Program-made: the position numbers and the translations under genes
Notes under the pieces: generated by a model
The model's input: the letters and a program-made list of their open reading frames with translations, nothing else
Told to the model about the DNA's origin: nothing
Database searches by the model: none
Source of the DNA: an uncultured Christensenella sp.
GTDB lineage: Bacteria > Bacillota > Clostridia > Christensenellales > Borkfalkiaceae
Direction: 5' to 3'
DNA: 64,000 nt
Assembly (NCBI GenBank): GCA_910586035.1
Contig: CAJUHT010000003.1
Location: 19,105 to 83,104, forward strand
In this document: positions 28,775 through 36,752 of the stretch, in pieces
Layout: every line of letters begins with the position of its first letter
Position numbering within the stretch: the first letter of the stretch is position 1

Positions 28775-31700
28775 CTAAACCTGCGCCGCCTTGATTAGCA
28801 CGCGCTTGATTTTTGCAAGCTCTTCGTCCGCAAACAGTTTTTCAATTATTGCGTACACCGACTTGTCGCCGCCGTCCTGCCTGTACATACGCGTGTTTTT
28901 GAGTATGTACGCAAGTTTTACCAAAAACATATTGGTAACGGCTTCCGCCTCGTCGGCGCCGCAATCAATCATAACGGAAGTAAAGCTTTCGAGCTGAATG
29001 GTATTTTTGTTGCCTATTGCAAACTTTTCGGTTGCGGTAATCGTTTCGGCGAGCGCGTCCACCTTTTTCCAGATGCGTTCGGAAACGAAGTCGATTTCCT
29101 TTGCCGTTGAAAGCATAAGGCGGAAATCTTCGTGGGAAACGATTTTAGGCTCCACCTGTTCGTCGGGCACAATCTCCGCCTTGGAGAGCATAACCTCCGC
29201 AATCATAGAAGCGTTTAATATTTCCGCGGGCAACGCCTCCACGCTTCCGTTTTGGGGAACCAACACGTATGTGAGGTTGTCGGGCAGTTTGAAAGAAGTT
29301 TCCTCGTTAAAGCTTATTACATACTCCTCGGTGGGGTGGTTTGCGTGTTCGAGGAAGTTGCAGAAATAACTGCCGAGATTGTTTACGTTTACGTTGTCGA
29401 TTAAAAGCACCCGCTCCTGCTCGCGCGCTTTGTGCGCACCGTACACCGCGTTGGAGAAGGGGGATAAAACAAACTTGCCCTCGTCTTCGCCCTCGCACCA
29501 GAGTATGTCGGAAAGGCTCTTCCATTCGTCGCTTGCCGTAACGGGCGTTTCGTTGCCGTAATACTCGTTTAACACCTTTACGAAATCGGGCAGAAGCTCG
29601 GCGTTTTTACTCGTTAAGAACACAATCTTGCACGAAGCTATTGCCGACACCAAAACCCTTGCCGAAGTTATTTCTAAATTGATTCCTCTGTTGAGCGCAA
29701 AGTTTCTTAAATTTCTGCACAGCTCGCCGAAAGAAACTTTTTCGGCAACGGCGGCGGGTACGGAGGAAGCGTCGTCGAAGTTGACCTCGTAAGTGGCGGC
29801 GAGCGCCTGTTCGGCGGCTTGCTCTTCCGTTTGCTCGGCTACTTCTTCCTCCTGCTTTTTCGCCTCTTCCACGGGCAGTTTGTATTTAACTTTGGCTATC
29901 TCCGTAAACTCTTCCACGTTGTCGAGCATTTCGGTAAGCACGACGTTGGGGTGAATGAATTTTTCGGCTTTTCGGCGCGTTGACGCAACGGCTATGTAAA
30001 TTATTACGAGCGCGTTTACCACAAGCGCGACAACGCCTATTACGGCGTAGAAAACAATGTCTTTATCCGCGACGATATTGCCCACCGCAAAGAGTATTAA
30101 AACCGCGTCCGCATACACCGCGAGCATTATGGCAAGCACGAGCTTTAACGCGAACGGTAAGCGCTTGCGGGCGGATTTTACGGAGGCGGGAAGATTGCTT
30201 TCAGAAAACTCCACAGCCCTGCCGTCATCCGACGATTGCACGACCGTATTGTCAAACTTGTGCTTATCTTCGTAATCTTTAAGCAATAAAATGCCCGAAA
30301 GTTTCTCCTCTTCCGCGGTGTCGCCAATCGTAACGGTATACAGACCGCCCTCGATATGATAGCCCTTTTGGGCGCTGTATAGGCTGAACGTATTGTCATC
30401 GAAGGGTATTTTGACCCTTACCGCGTCGCCCTGTTTAACGAACGCTTTCGTAAAGCCTTTAAGCTGTTTGTCGGCGAATATGGTAGAAGTATTCTTCTTT
30501 TTTACGAATAGCTGGGGCACTGCGAACCCGTCGCAAGGACCTACGTTTTTAACCGTAAAGCTTACCCCGCTTTCGTTTACTTTGAGATTTGTATATTCGA
30601 AACGGGTATACGAAAGACCGTATCCGACGGGGCATTTCCCTACCGTTCCGCCTATATTGGGGAAATCGAGCGGTTTTGTAAGCTTTCCCGAGGGGGAAAC
30701 GACGCCCGTAAGTATATCCAACGCCGCAACCGTGCCGCCCTGACCGGACGCGTACGTTAAAAGCACGGCGTCGCACTTCGCGGCAAAACTCATATCGACG
30801 TTGTTGTCCGCCGCGACGACCGCGACTATCTTTGCGCGCTTTCCGCATACGGCGTTTAAAAGTTCGAGCTGTTCGGGAGGAAGTTGACTCGCGCCCCTCT
30901 CCGCCGCAAGATAGACAAGAGCGCAGTCGGCTTTGGAAACGAGCATAACCGCGTGGTCCAAAAGGTCGCTTCTGCCGCGCTCGCCCTTGGCGTAGCCCAG
31001 ACCGAAGCCGACGGTATTCAGCTCGTAATCGTTGATTGCGTCAAACGCCAGCCTCTCCGCCGTGGCGCGCGTTTTATAGTATGCGCGCTGATACTTTACG
31101 TCTTTTGCATACTCGCCCAGAACGGCAAGACTGCGACTGCGTTGAAGGGGAAGCACGCCCCCCTCGTTCTTCAACAAAACCGCCGACTGCCGCGCTGCGC
31201 TTACCGCGAGTTCGTTGTGGTTTATTTCATCGAAAAGAGCCGCCTCGCCCTTACGCAAAGACTTGTAGTCCGCCTGCGGATTGTCCTTTGCCTCCTGCAT
31301 AGAAAGCACTATGTTTATTACGTCGTCGCAGGCTTTATCGAGTATTTCGCCGTTGAAAATTTTAAAGTTTCTTACAAGCCTTGCAAAACTGCTTTCGCTC
31401 ATCTTGTCGTTTACGTATTTGGAATGAGCCTGCTTGTAAGCCGAAGTAAGACTCGTAAGCTTGTTTGCCAGAGCGTCGGTGATATCTTCCGATAAAAACA
31501 GGAACGAAGCGCCGCTGTACAAAAAGTCCAAAGCTTCCTCCACGGTGGAGGCTATGCCGAATACAAGGTCGCCGTAAGAGAAGCGTTTTACTACCGTTTC
31601 CGCCTCCTCCACGTCGGAAAAAATTACCGAGCTGGGGGATGCGTTGGTAAGCACCTCGCCCGTGATACTGCGCCTGAGCGCCCGCTCGTTTTCGTCCTCG

Positions 31701-32113
31701 CAGTCCTCCGCGCGGAAATTGACGAACGCGTTGCCGCGCCTTAAACCCGCAACCTTTCTCGCAAGAAATTTACCGAGGACGAAGTGTTCGGAAGTTAAAT
31801 TTTCTTCCTGCAAACCGTTGGTGCAATCGTAGTACGCAAAGCTGTTTACGGCGTGCGCTTCCTCTCCCGCGGCGGCGTACACTTCGTCGGTAAGCGCGGG
31901 GTTCCACGCCGAAGCCAACGCAAGGTCGCAGGGGAAGTGCGTGATGTGAGTCGAGTGGTCGCACTCGTCGTAAGGTTGATTTTTTATGTTGAACACGGGG
32001 AATTCGTAACTGCCCGCGGAAGAGCTTTTGAAAAATTGGGTAGAGGTTATAAGCCTTACCTTCTGCTCCGTAGACATCTTTACTATGAACCGCTCGTACT
32101 TTAAAACAGCCAT
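28775..32113 (-). CDS. GH3-like pseudoenzyme fused to a degenerate McrB-like AAA+ domain
   Basis: A 1112-aa protein. I place the start at the ATG at 32113, with AGGAG 5 nt upstream; an in-frame TTG at 32143 is less likely. Residues 30-300 show glycoside hydrolase family 3 landmarks (FPCDLALASAWNP; GEEAHA), but the usual KHF pocket motif reads VNF and the SDW nucleophile motif reads SDV. Residues 300-510 match the GH3 second domain (SAVLLKNEGGVLPL; GYGLSYTRFEY), and 515-610 the Fn3-like domain. Two membrane helices follow (about 652-680 and 687-712) with basic flanks that put both ends in the cytoplasm. An acidic coiled segment leads to a C-terminal domain (790-980) collinear with the neighbouring ATPases: ELCRNLRNFA, TSKNAEL in place of Walker A, and LLIDNVNVNNLGSYFCNFLE in place of Walker B. 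It is therefore probably a non-hydrolysing ring subunit with a sugar- or protein-binding head. It is the first gene of the operon. Confidence 0.8.
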   Translation of the reverse strand: MAVLKYERFIVKMSTEQKVRLITSTQFFKSSSAGSYEFPVFNIKNQPYDECDHSTHITHFPCDLALASAWNPALTDEVYAAAGEEAHAVNSFAYYDCTNGLQEENLTSEHFVLGKFLARKVAGLRRGNAFVNFRAEDCEDENERALRRSITGEVLTNASPSSVIFSDVEEAETVVKRFSYGDLVFGIASTVEEALDFLYSGASFLFLSEDITDALANKLTSLTSAYKQAHSKYVNDKMSESSFARLVRNFKIFNGEILDKACDDVINIVLSMQEAKDNPQADYKSLRKGEAALFDEINHNELAVSAARQSAVLLKNEGGVLPLQRSRSLAVLGEYAKDVKYQRAYYKTRATAERLAFDAINDYELNTVGFGLGYAKGERGRSDLLDHAVMLVSKADCALVYLAAERGASQLPPEQLELLNAVCGKRAKIVAVVAADNNVDMSFAAKCDAVLLTYASGQGGTVAALDILTGVVSPSGKLTKPLDFPNIGGTVGKCPVGYGLSYTRFEYTNLKVNESGVSFTVKNVGPCDGFAVPQLFVKKKNTSTIFADKQLKGFTKAFVKQGDAVRVKIPFDDNTFSLYSAQKGYHIEGGLYTVTIGDTAEEEKLSGILLLKDYEDKHKFDNTVVQSSDDGRAVEFSESNLPASVKSARKRLPFALKLVLAIMLAVYADAVLILFAVGNIVADKDIVFYAVIGVVALVVNALVIIYIAVASTRRKAEKFIHPNVVLTEMLDNVEEFTEIAKVKYKLPVEEAKKQEEEVAEQTEEQAAEQALAATYEVNFDDASSVPAAVAEKVSFGELCRNLRNFALNRGINLEITSARVLVSAIASCKIVFLTSKNAELLPDFVKVLNEYYGNETPVTASDEWKSLSDILWCEGEDEGKFVLSPFSNAVYGAHKAREQERVLLIDNVNVNNLGSYFCNFLEHANHPTEEYVISFNEETSFKLPDNLTYVLVPQNGSVEALPAEILNASMIAEVMLSKAEIVPDEQVEPKIVSHEDFRLMLSTAKEIDFVSERIWKKVDALAETITATEKFAIGNKNTIQLESFTSVMIDCGADEAEAVTNMFLVKLAYILKNTRMYRQDGGDKSVYAIIEKLFADEELAKIKRVLIKAAQV

Positions 32114-32182
32114 CTTTACTCCTGACGCCAAAATCTCCCCCAATGCAAAAGGACAGAATTTTAACGATAACTATACAGTCAA

Positions 32183-32211
32183 ATTATACACATCTTACGC
32201 GCACGTGTCAA
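32183..32211 (-). promoter_or_regulatory. consensus sigma-A promoter of the AAA+/MBG operon
   Basis: On the minus strand, TTGACA (32206-32211), a 17-bp spacer and TATAAT (32183-32188) match the consensus perfectly. The predicted start near 32176 leaves a leader of about 60 nt before the GH3/AAA fusion gene. Confidence 0.88.
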
Positions 32212-32294
32212 TATATTATAATACATTTTTTTCACAAAAATAAATTTTGTTACAATTGACCCCATTTTGATAAAATTAGACAATTTGCGAAAAA

Positions 32295-32313
32295 CCCCGA
32301 CGTGGGGTCGGGG
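32295..32313 (-). terminator. intrinsic terminator of the Pr6Pr-like gene
   Basis: Hairpin CCCCGAC/GTCGGGG with a 5-nt loop, followed on the minus strand by TTTTT. It separates the gene at 32335-33066 from the promoter of the AAA+/MBG operon. Confidence 0.8.
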
Positions 32314-32334
32314 CTTGCCAAAACAGACAAAATT

Positions 32335-33066
32335 TTAACCGCGTGAATTTTTACAGGTGCCCGCCCGCAGACGGAAGCGCCACTTCCCGTCCACCCTTAC
32401 AAGCCTGTTGTACAGCCACATAAGATAGCCGACAATCGTAAAGACGGCGACCAGCGCCGACACGAAAAGAAAGACTTTCGCATAGCCGAACCTGTTCACG
32501 TCGAGGAAGGCGTAAGGGTATCCGAAGCCCTCGACGCACGCGCCGACTATTAGTATTCCCGCCACGTAAGTAAGCGGAAGAATTAAACTTACAAGCGGGT
32601 AGTACGCCTTAGCCGTGCCGTGCTCGTCAAAGATTACGAAGTCGAAAACGAACAGAAGCGGCGCGAAGAGATGGCAGGTAAGGTTATAAAGGTTGCGCCA
32701 ATACCTGAGCGCAAACACGCTTTCGAAGGAAAAATTGTACACGGCGAAGGTAACGAAAATCATTACCGTAGTGGCGAATTTCAGCGCGGGTATGACCCTG
32801 TTGTAGCCGTACCTCTCCCCCGCCCTCACCCTCTTTACGTTGTCGGCGAGCACGGTTACCGACACCCCGAAGACAAACCAATTGGAAAGGTTTGTGTAGT
32901 ACTTTAAAAAACCCCAATCGAGGTCGTCGAGGCTCAGCGCAAATTCCCACAACGCGGAAGAACCGTAGAAATTGTGAAAAAACCTGAACGTTAAAAGCAC
33001 CGCCAGCGCCGACACGCAGCACGTAACGATGCGGTAAATCATCTGCGTGAGCAAGTTGTCGTTCAT
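32335..33066 (-). CDS. Pr6Pr-like multi-spanning membrane protein
   Basis: A 243-aa protein. The ATG at 33066 is preceded by GGGAGGG 4 nt upstream, so I prefer it to an in-frame start 21 codons earlier. About six hydrophobic helices fill the sequence. Motifs YYTNLSNW near residue 50 and TCHLFAPLLFVFDF near 130, plus the GYPYAFLD loop near 190, fit the Pr6Pr (FAR-17a/AIG1-like) integral membrane family as I remember it. The biochemical role of bacterial members is unclear. It stands alone between two terminators, so it is probably monocistronic; I did not find a clear promoter. Confidence 0.7.
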   Translation of the reverse strand: MNDNLLTQMIYRIVTCCVSALAVLLTFRFFHNFYGSSALWEFALSLDDLDWGFLKYYTNLSNWFVFGVSVTVLADNVKRVRAGERYGYNRVIPALKFATTVMIFVTFAVYNFSFESVFALRYWRNLYNLTCHLFAPLLFVFDFVIFDEHGTAKAYYPLVSLILPLTYVAGILIVGACVEGFGYPYAFLDVNRFGYAKVFLFVSALVAVFTIVGYLMWLYNRLVRVDGKWRFRLRAGTCKNSRG

Positions 33067-33171
33067 CGTTCCCTCCCGTAACAAAAACTTTTGCGCGCGG
33101 ACGCGCCCCAAACGCATTTTATTTTTCACGGCGGCGATTTATGACAATACGCGCGGCTTTACGGCAAAAAA

Positions 33172-33203
33172 GAAAGTGCACAGCCGTTAGACCGTGCGCT
33201 TTC
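33172..33203 (-). terminator. intrinsic terminator after the flavoprotein pair
   Basis: Ten-base-pair arms (GAAAGTGCAC with GTGCGCTTTC, one G-U pair), a 12-nt loop, and six U residues on the minus-strand transcript. It ends the transcript of the two FAD-dependent genes (33358-36073). The rest of the 291-bp gap shows no gene. Confidence 0.8.
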
Positions 33204-33357
33204 AATAAGAGAGAATATGAAAAAAGTTAGTGTGTGCGAAATTTATGCGAACGGGTTTCCCCGTTTGACAATTGCATTATATCCGCCAAATGTGTAAACT
33301 GTATGAAGTTATTATGTTTTTACGGTAAAGTTTTTAAATTTATTTGCTCTTATTGAC

Positions 33358-34899
33358 TTAAACGCCGCTATACCGCGCAAAAATGCGCTCGGCAACGTTA
33401 AGCCCGTCCGCCGCGGAGGAAGTTATTCCGCCGCTGTAACCGCTCCCCTCGCCGCAAGGATAAAGATTTTTGATTGTAACGCTCTGCAAGTCCTGCCCGC
33501 GCAGAATTTTAACGGGCGACGAAAAACGCGATTCCACGCCCGTGAGCAGAGCTTCGGACGAATCGAAACCTTTAAGCCTTTTACCCATATCGGGTATAGC
33601 CGCCTTTAACGCCTCGGCGGCAACACGGGGCAACAGCTCGGCAAGCGGCGCGAACGCCGTGCCCGCCGCATAGGTGGGTTTTACGCTTGCAAAGCCCTGC
33701 GACAGCCTGTCCCGCGCAAAGTCGCCGTACAGCTGACAGGGCGCGGAATAGTTCGAGCCGCCGAGTAAGAAAGCCTTTCTTTCCAATTCCCGCTGAAACC
33801 TTACGCCCGCAAACAGGTCGCTTGCGCCGAAGTCCTCACGCCGCATCTGCACCATAAGCGCGGAGTTGGAGTTTCTTCCGTCCCTTGCGCGCAGGCTCAT
33901 TCCGTTTACCACTACGCCGCCCTCCTCGCTCGCCGCGGGAACGACCACTCCGCCCGGACACATACAGAAAGTGAAAACCGTACGTTCGTGCGCGTGGCTG
34001 ACGAGGCTGTAATCGGCGGTTGGCAAAAGCTTGTACTTCTCGCCGTACTGTGCTAACCCGATTGCGTCGGCGGGGTGTTCGATGCGCACGCCCACGGCAA
34101 AGTCGCGCGGCTCCATTGCAACGCCCGCCTCGGCAAGCATTTCATAGGTATCCCTTGCAGAGTGCCCCACGGCGAGCACCGCGCAATCGACTTTAATTTC
34201 CTGCGATTGTCCGCTCTTAACGTTTTGCACGGTAAGCGAAGTAAGAGAGCCGTCCTCTATTCCCAGCCCGCAGACCTTGGTATCGAACATATAACTTCCG
34301 CCGTTGGCTTCGACGAAGGCGCGTAGAGCGCGGAGCACGTCGTACAGCCTGTCGCTCCCCACGTGCGGTTTATTGAGATACAGCACGTCCTGCGGGGCGC
34401 CGAAGCGGACGAACAGCGAAAGCACGTCGCGGTTAAGCCCGTCCTTTGTGCGGGTTACGAGCTTGCCGTCGGAAAACGCGCCCGCGCCGCCCTCGCCGAA
34501 CTGAACGTTGCTTTCGGTATCGAGCCTGCGCCTTTCAAAAAACTCCGAGCAGGACAGCCTGCGCTCTTCTACCCTGCCGCCGCGCTCTATTATTAAGGGT
34601 CGGAAGCCGTGCTCTATTAACCGCACCGCGCAAAACAGCCCCGCCGGTCCGCCGCCTATAACGGCGACGGTCGGCGGGGAAGAAATATTTTCAAACCGCG
34701 GCTGCGGCTCGCGCTCCTCGCCGTTTGAACAGGCGACGGAGTACAGCCACACGATATTTCTTTTATCGCGGGCGTCGAGCGATTTTTTTAAAATTTTAAA
34801 ATACCCTATTTTTCCGCCAAGCTTTTTTTGCGCAACTTTTAACAGGTTGGCTTCCGGCTCGGTTACGGAAAGTCTGATATTGTCGAAGCGTTTAATCAT
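33358..34899 (-). CDS. FAD-dependent oxidoreductase, COG2509-type
   Basis: A 513-aa flavoprotein. A nucleotide-binding motif, VIGGGPAGLFCAVRL with IIERGGRVEER after it, lies near residues 75-105. A second region around 240 (CAVLAVGHSARDTYEML) and the C-terminal LYPCGEGSGYSGGITSSAADGL complete the FAD site expected for the uncharacterised dehydrogenase family COG2509. The first 70 residues form a small lead-in domain, also usual there. Cofactor binding is well supported; the substrate is not known. The ATG overlaps the end of the upstream flavoprotein gene by 8 nt, so translation is probably coupled. The pair shares a promoter at 36080-36108. Confidence 0.88.
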   Translation of the reverse strand: MIKRFDNIRLSVTEPEANLLKVAQKKLGGKIGYFKILKKSLDARDKRNIVWLYSVACSNGEEREPQPRFENISSPPTVAVIGGGPAGLFCAVRLIEHGFRPLIIERGGRVEERRLSCSEFFERRRLDTESNVQFGEGGAGAFSDGKLVTRTKDGLNRDVLSLFVRFGAPQDVLYLNKPHVGSDRLYDVLRALRAFVEANGGSYMFDTKVCGLGIEDGSLTSLTVQNVKSGQSQEIKVDCAVLAVGHSARDTYEMLAEAGVAMEPRDFAVGVRIEHPADAIGLAQYGEKYKLLPTADYSLVSHAHERTVFTFCMCPGGVVVPAASEEGGVVVNGMSLRARDGRNSNSALMVQMRREDFGASDLFAGVRFQRELERKAFLLGGSNYSAPCQLYGDFARDRLSQGFASVKPTYAAGTAFAPLAELLPRVAAEALKAAIPDMGKRLKGFDSSEALLTGVESRFSSPVKILRGQDLQSVTIKNLYPCGEGSGYSGGITSSAADGLNVAERIFARYSGV

Positions 34900-36073
34900 A
34901 GCAGTCCATACGGCTTATAATACTCTTTGCGGCGTGCATACCGCTTGCAAAAGCCCATTGCAGATTGTATCCCCCGCAGTCGCCGTCCACGTCCACCGCC
35001 TCGCCAATCAAGTACAAATTGGGCGAAAGTTTACTCTGCAAATTTTCGTCAAGTTCCTCGGCGGGTATGCCGCCTTTCGTTACCTGAGCGTAATCGAAAC
35101 CAAGACTGCCCTCTACGGTCAGCGTAAAATTTTTAACCGCCGCTGCAATGCTCTTGGGGCTTTGGCTGTTGCACCGCCTGACTATCGCCCTGCCCAGCTG
35201 GTTATGTAAAGTTCCGCATAAAAGTTCGGACTGCGGATACCCCGCTTCAAGCTTTCTTTTTACGTCTTTTTCAATTTCGTCGGCACATATGTCGGGGAGA
35301 AATTCCAAAGAGAGGGTTACGCCGCTCCTTCCCGCGCAGTATGCGGAGATGTAAAACACGGCGTTTCCCGACACTCCGTAGTCGGTAAAAATGACGTCGC
35401 CGCACGTCTTTGCAAGCATATTCCCGTCGCAATCGAACGCCGTTACGCCGCATTCGACGCGTATGCCTTTAAGCGTTTTTATGTAAGCCGTATCGCATTT
35501 GAGCTGAACGAGCGAGGGGTATAAAGGCGTTACCGTATGCCCTAAGCTCTTAGCAAGCGCGAACGAAGCGCCGTCGGTGTTGAATTGCTTTTGCGCCTTG
35601 CCGCCCGCGGCAAGCACAACGTAGTCTGCGCAAATTTTGTTTCCGTCCGAAACGGTCAGCTCGTATCCCCTCTTTATAGCCGTAACGGGCGAGGAAACCA
35701 ACAGCTGAACGCCGAGAGCCGAAGCCTTGCGCAAAAGGCAGTCGGAAAGCGCCGAAGCCTGCTTACCTGCGGGATATATGCGCCCCAATTTATCTTTACA
35801 GAATATAAAATCGAACAGCGACAGGGGGTCGTACGCGCCCGAACAGCACAGTTTTTCCGCCAAACGCGCCCCGCTTCCGTGGTAGTGCTCCGCCGTCATT
35901 TCGGCGTTGGAAAGGTTGCCCTGACCGTTGCCCGTGGCGGCAAGTTTTCTGCCCGCGCGAGCGTCCGCCTCCACTACCGCCACCGATATGTTTTTATCCT
36001 GTTCCTTTAAGCGTACGGCGCAGGCAAGCCCCGCCGCGCCGCCGCCTATTATTGCCACGTCGTATTTTTGCAT
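34892..36073 (-). CDS. HI0933/YhiN-family flavoprotein
   Basis: A 393-aa protein with the dinucleotide motif AIIGGGAAGLACAVRL at residues 7-22 and the family hallmark GRKLAATGNGQGNLSN near 40-55, where nucleic-acid-like HI0933 proteins have GRKxxxSGGGRCNxTN. The C-terminus carries GEAVDVDGDCGGYNLQWAFASG, split across the FAD-binding loop. Family members are flavoproteins of unsettled function. There is no ribosome site before the ATG: the promoter at 36080-36108 places the transcription start at the ATG itself, suggesting a leaderless message. It overlaps the following COG2509 gene by 8 nt. Confidence 0.88.
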   Translation of the reverse strand: MQKYDVAIIGGGAAGLACAVRLKEQDKNISVAVVEADARAGRKLAATGNGQGNLSNAEMTAEHYHGSGARLAEKLCCSGAYDPLSLFDFIFCKDKLGRIYPAGKQASALSDCLLRKASALGVQLLVSSPVTAIKRGYELTVSDGNKICADYVVLAAGGKAQKQFNTDGASFALAKSLGHTVTPLYPSLVQLKCDTAYIKTLKGIRVECGVTAFDCDGNMLAKTCGDVIFTDYGVSGNAVFYISAYCAGRSGVTLSLEFLPDICADEIEKDVKRKLEAGYPQSELLCGTLHNQLGRAIVRRCNSQSPKSIAAAVKNFTLTVEGSLGFDYAQVTKGGIPAEELDENLQSKLSPNLYLIGEAVDVDGDCGGYNLQWAFASGMHAAKSIISRMDCYD

Positions 36074-36079
36074 AGTATA

Positions 36080-36108
36080 ATTTTACATCTTATTGGCGTT
36101 TATGTCAA
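36080..36108 (-). promoter_or_regulatory. promoter for a leaderless flavoprotein transcript
   Basis: TTGACA (36103-36108), 17-bp spacer, TAAAAT (36080-36085) on the minus strand. Only 6 nt separate the -10 element from the ATG at 36073, so the first transcribed base should be the A of the start codon. The -35 element overlaps the TGA stop of the upstream ferritin-like gene. Confidence 0.75.
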
Positions 36109-36614
36109 TAGGAAAGTCCCTCCAAGCTGCTTTTAAGTCGTTCGAGGTGCAGATGTTCGTCTTCGAGTATGCGGCATATAAGCGCCCTGAGCGTATCGTT
36201 TTTAAGGCGTGGCAACATACGTTCGTAGCCGTATATAGCGTACTTTTCGCCCATTATGTCGTCCTCAATCATATTTCTGAGAGAGCGCGAATACGCCACG
36301 AATTTGGTGGAGTAAAAGTTGTAGTGCGCGGGCGGCGCAAAACTGTACACGGGGCACGCGCCCAGCCGTATTAGCGCTTCGCCAAGCAGGTCGAGGTGAT
36401 GCATTTCTGCTATGGCGATGCTCTTTAAAAGCTCCGCCCTCACCTCGTCCTCCTTATAGGAAAAGTTAATTGAGTGGTATATATACTGCAACGAAGCGTT
36501 TAATTCGCCAGCGGAAGTGGCGTAAGCCGCCGACAGTATGCGCGCCGCGTACGGGTCGCATTCGAGGTTGTTTAAAGAGGGGTATCCGCCTTCGGCGATA
36601 AGAGGTTTAGACAT
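36105..36614 (-). CDS. ferritin-like diiron protein
   Basis: A 169-aa, helix-rich protein. I start it at the ATG at 36614 (GGAG 11 nt upstream); in-frame sequence further upstream is basic and unlike the family. Four helices supply a ferritin-like ligand set: a glutamate in SAGELNAS, ExxH in IAEMHHLDL, a glutamate in DDIMGEKYA, and ExxH in LEDEHLHLERL. Overall it resembles rubrerythrin-like or manganese-catalase/CotJC-like carboxylate-bridged dimetal proteins, without the rubredoxin domain. An oxidative-stress role is plausible for an anaerobe but is inferred. The gene precedes two flavoproteins, which have their own promoter. Confidence 0.75.
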   Translation of the reverse strand: MSKPLIAEGGYPSLNNLECDPYAARILSAAYATSAGELNASLQYIYHSINFSYKEDEVRAELLKSIAIAEMHHLDLLGEALIRLGACPVYSFAPPAHYNFYSTKFVAYSRSLRNMIEDDIMGEKYAIYGYERMLPRLKNDTLRALICRILEDEHLHLERLKSSLEGLSY

Positions 36615-36709
36615 AACAAGAGCACTCCGTTTAAAAATTTTTATACTATAAAGGTATTCCGTTAAGCGCAATTTTGTTAAGGCTTTAACCGCCGCATTTA
36701 ACGCGAAAA

Positions 36710-36736
36710 GGCGGCGCGCTTGTAAAGCGCGCCGCC
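36710..36736 (-). terminator. intrinsic terminator of uvrBA
   Basis: Perfect 12-bp GC-rich stem (GGCGGCGCGCTT with its complement), 3-nt loop, then TTTT on the minus strand, 17 bp after the uvrA stop. Confidence 0.85.
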
Positions 36737-36752
36737 GTAAAACCACAGACTT

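Noticed and set aside
28775..32113. Active beta-glucosidase
   Set aside because: Catalytic pocket motifs are altered, there is no signal peptide, and topology places the domain in the cytoplasm.
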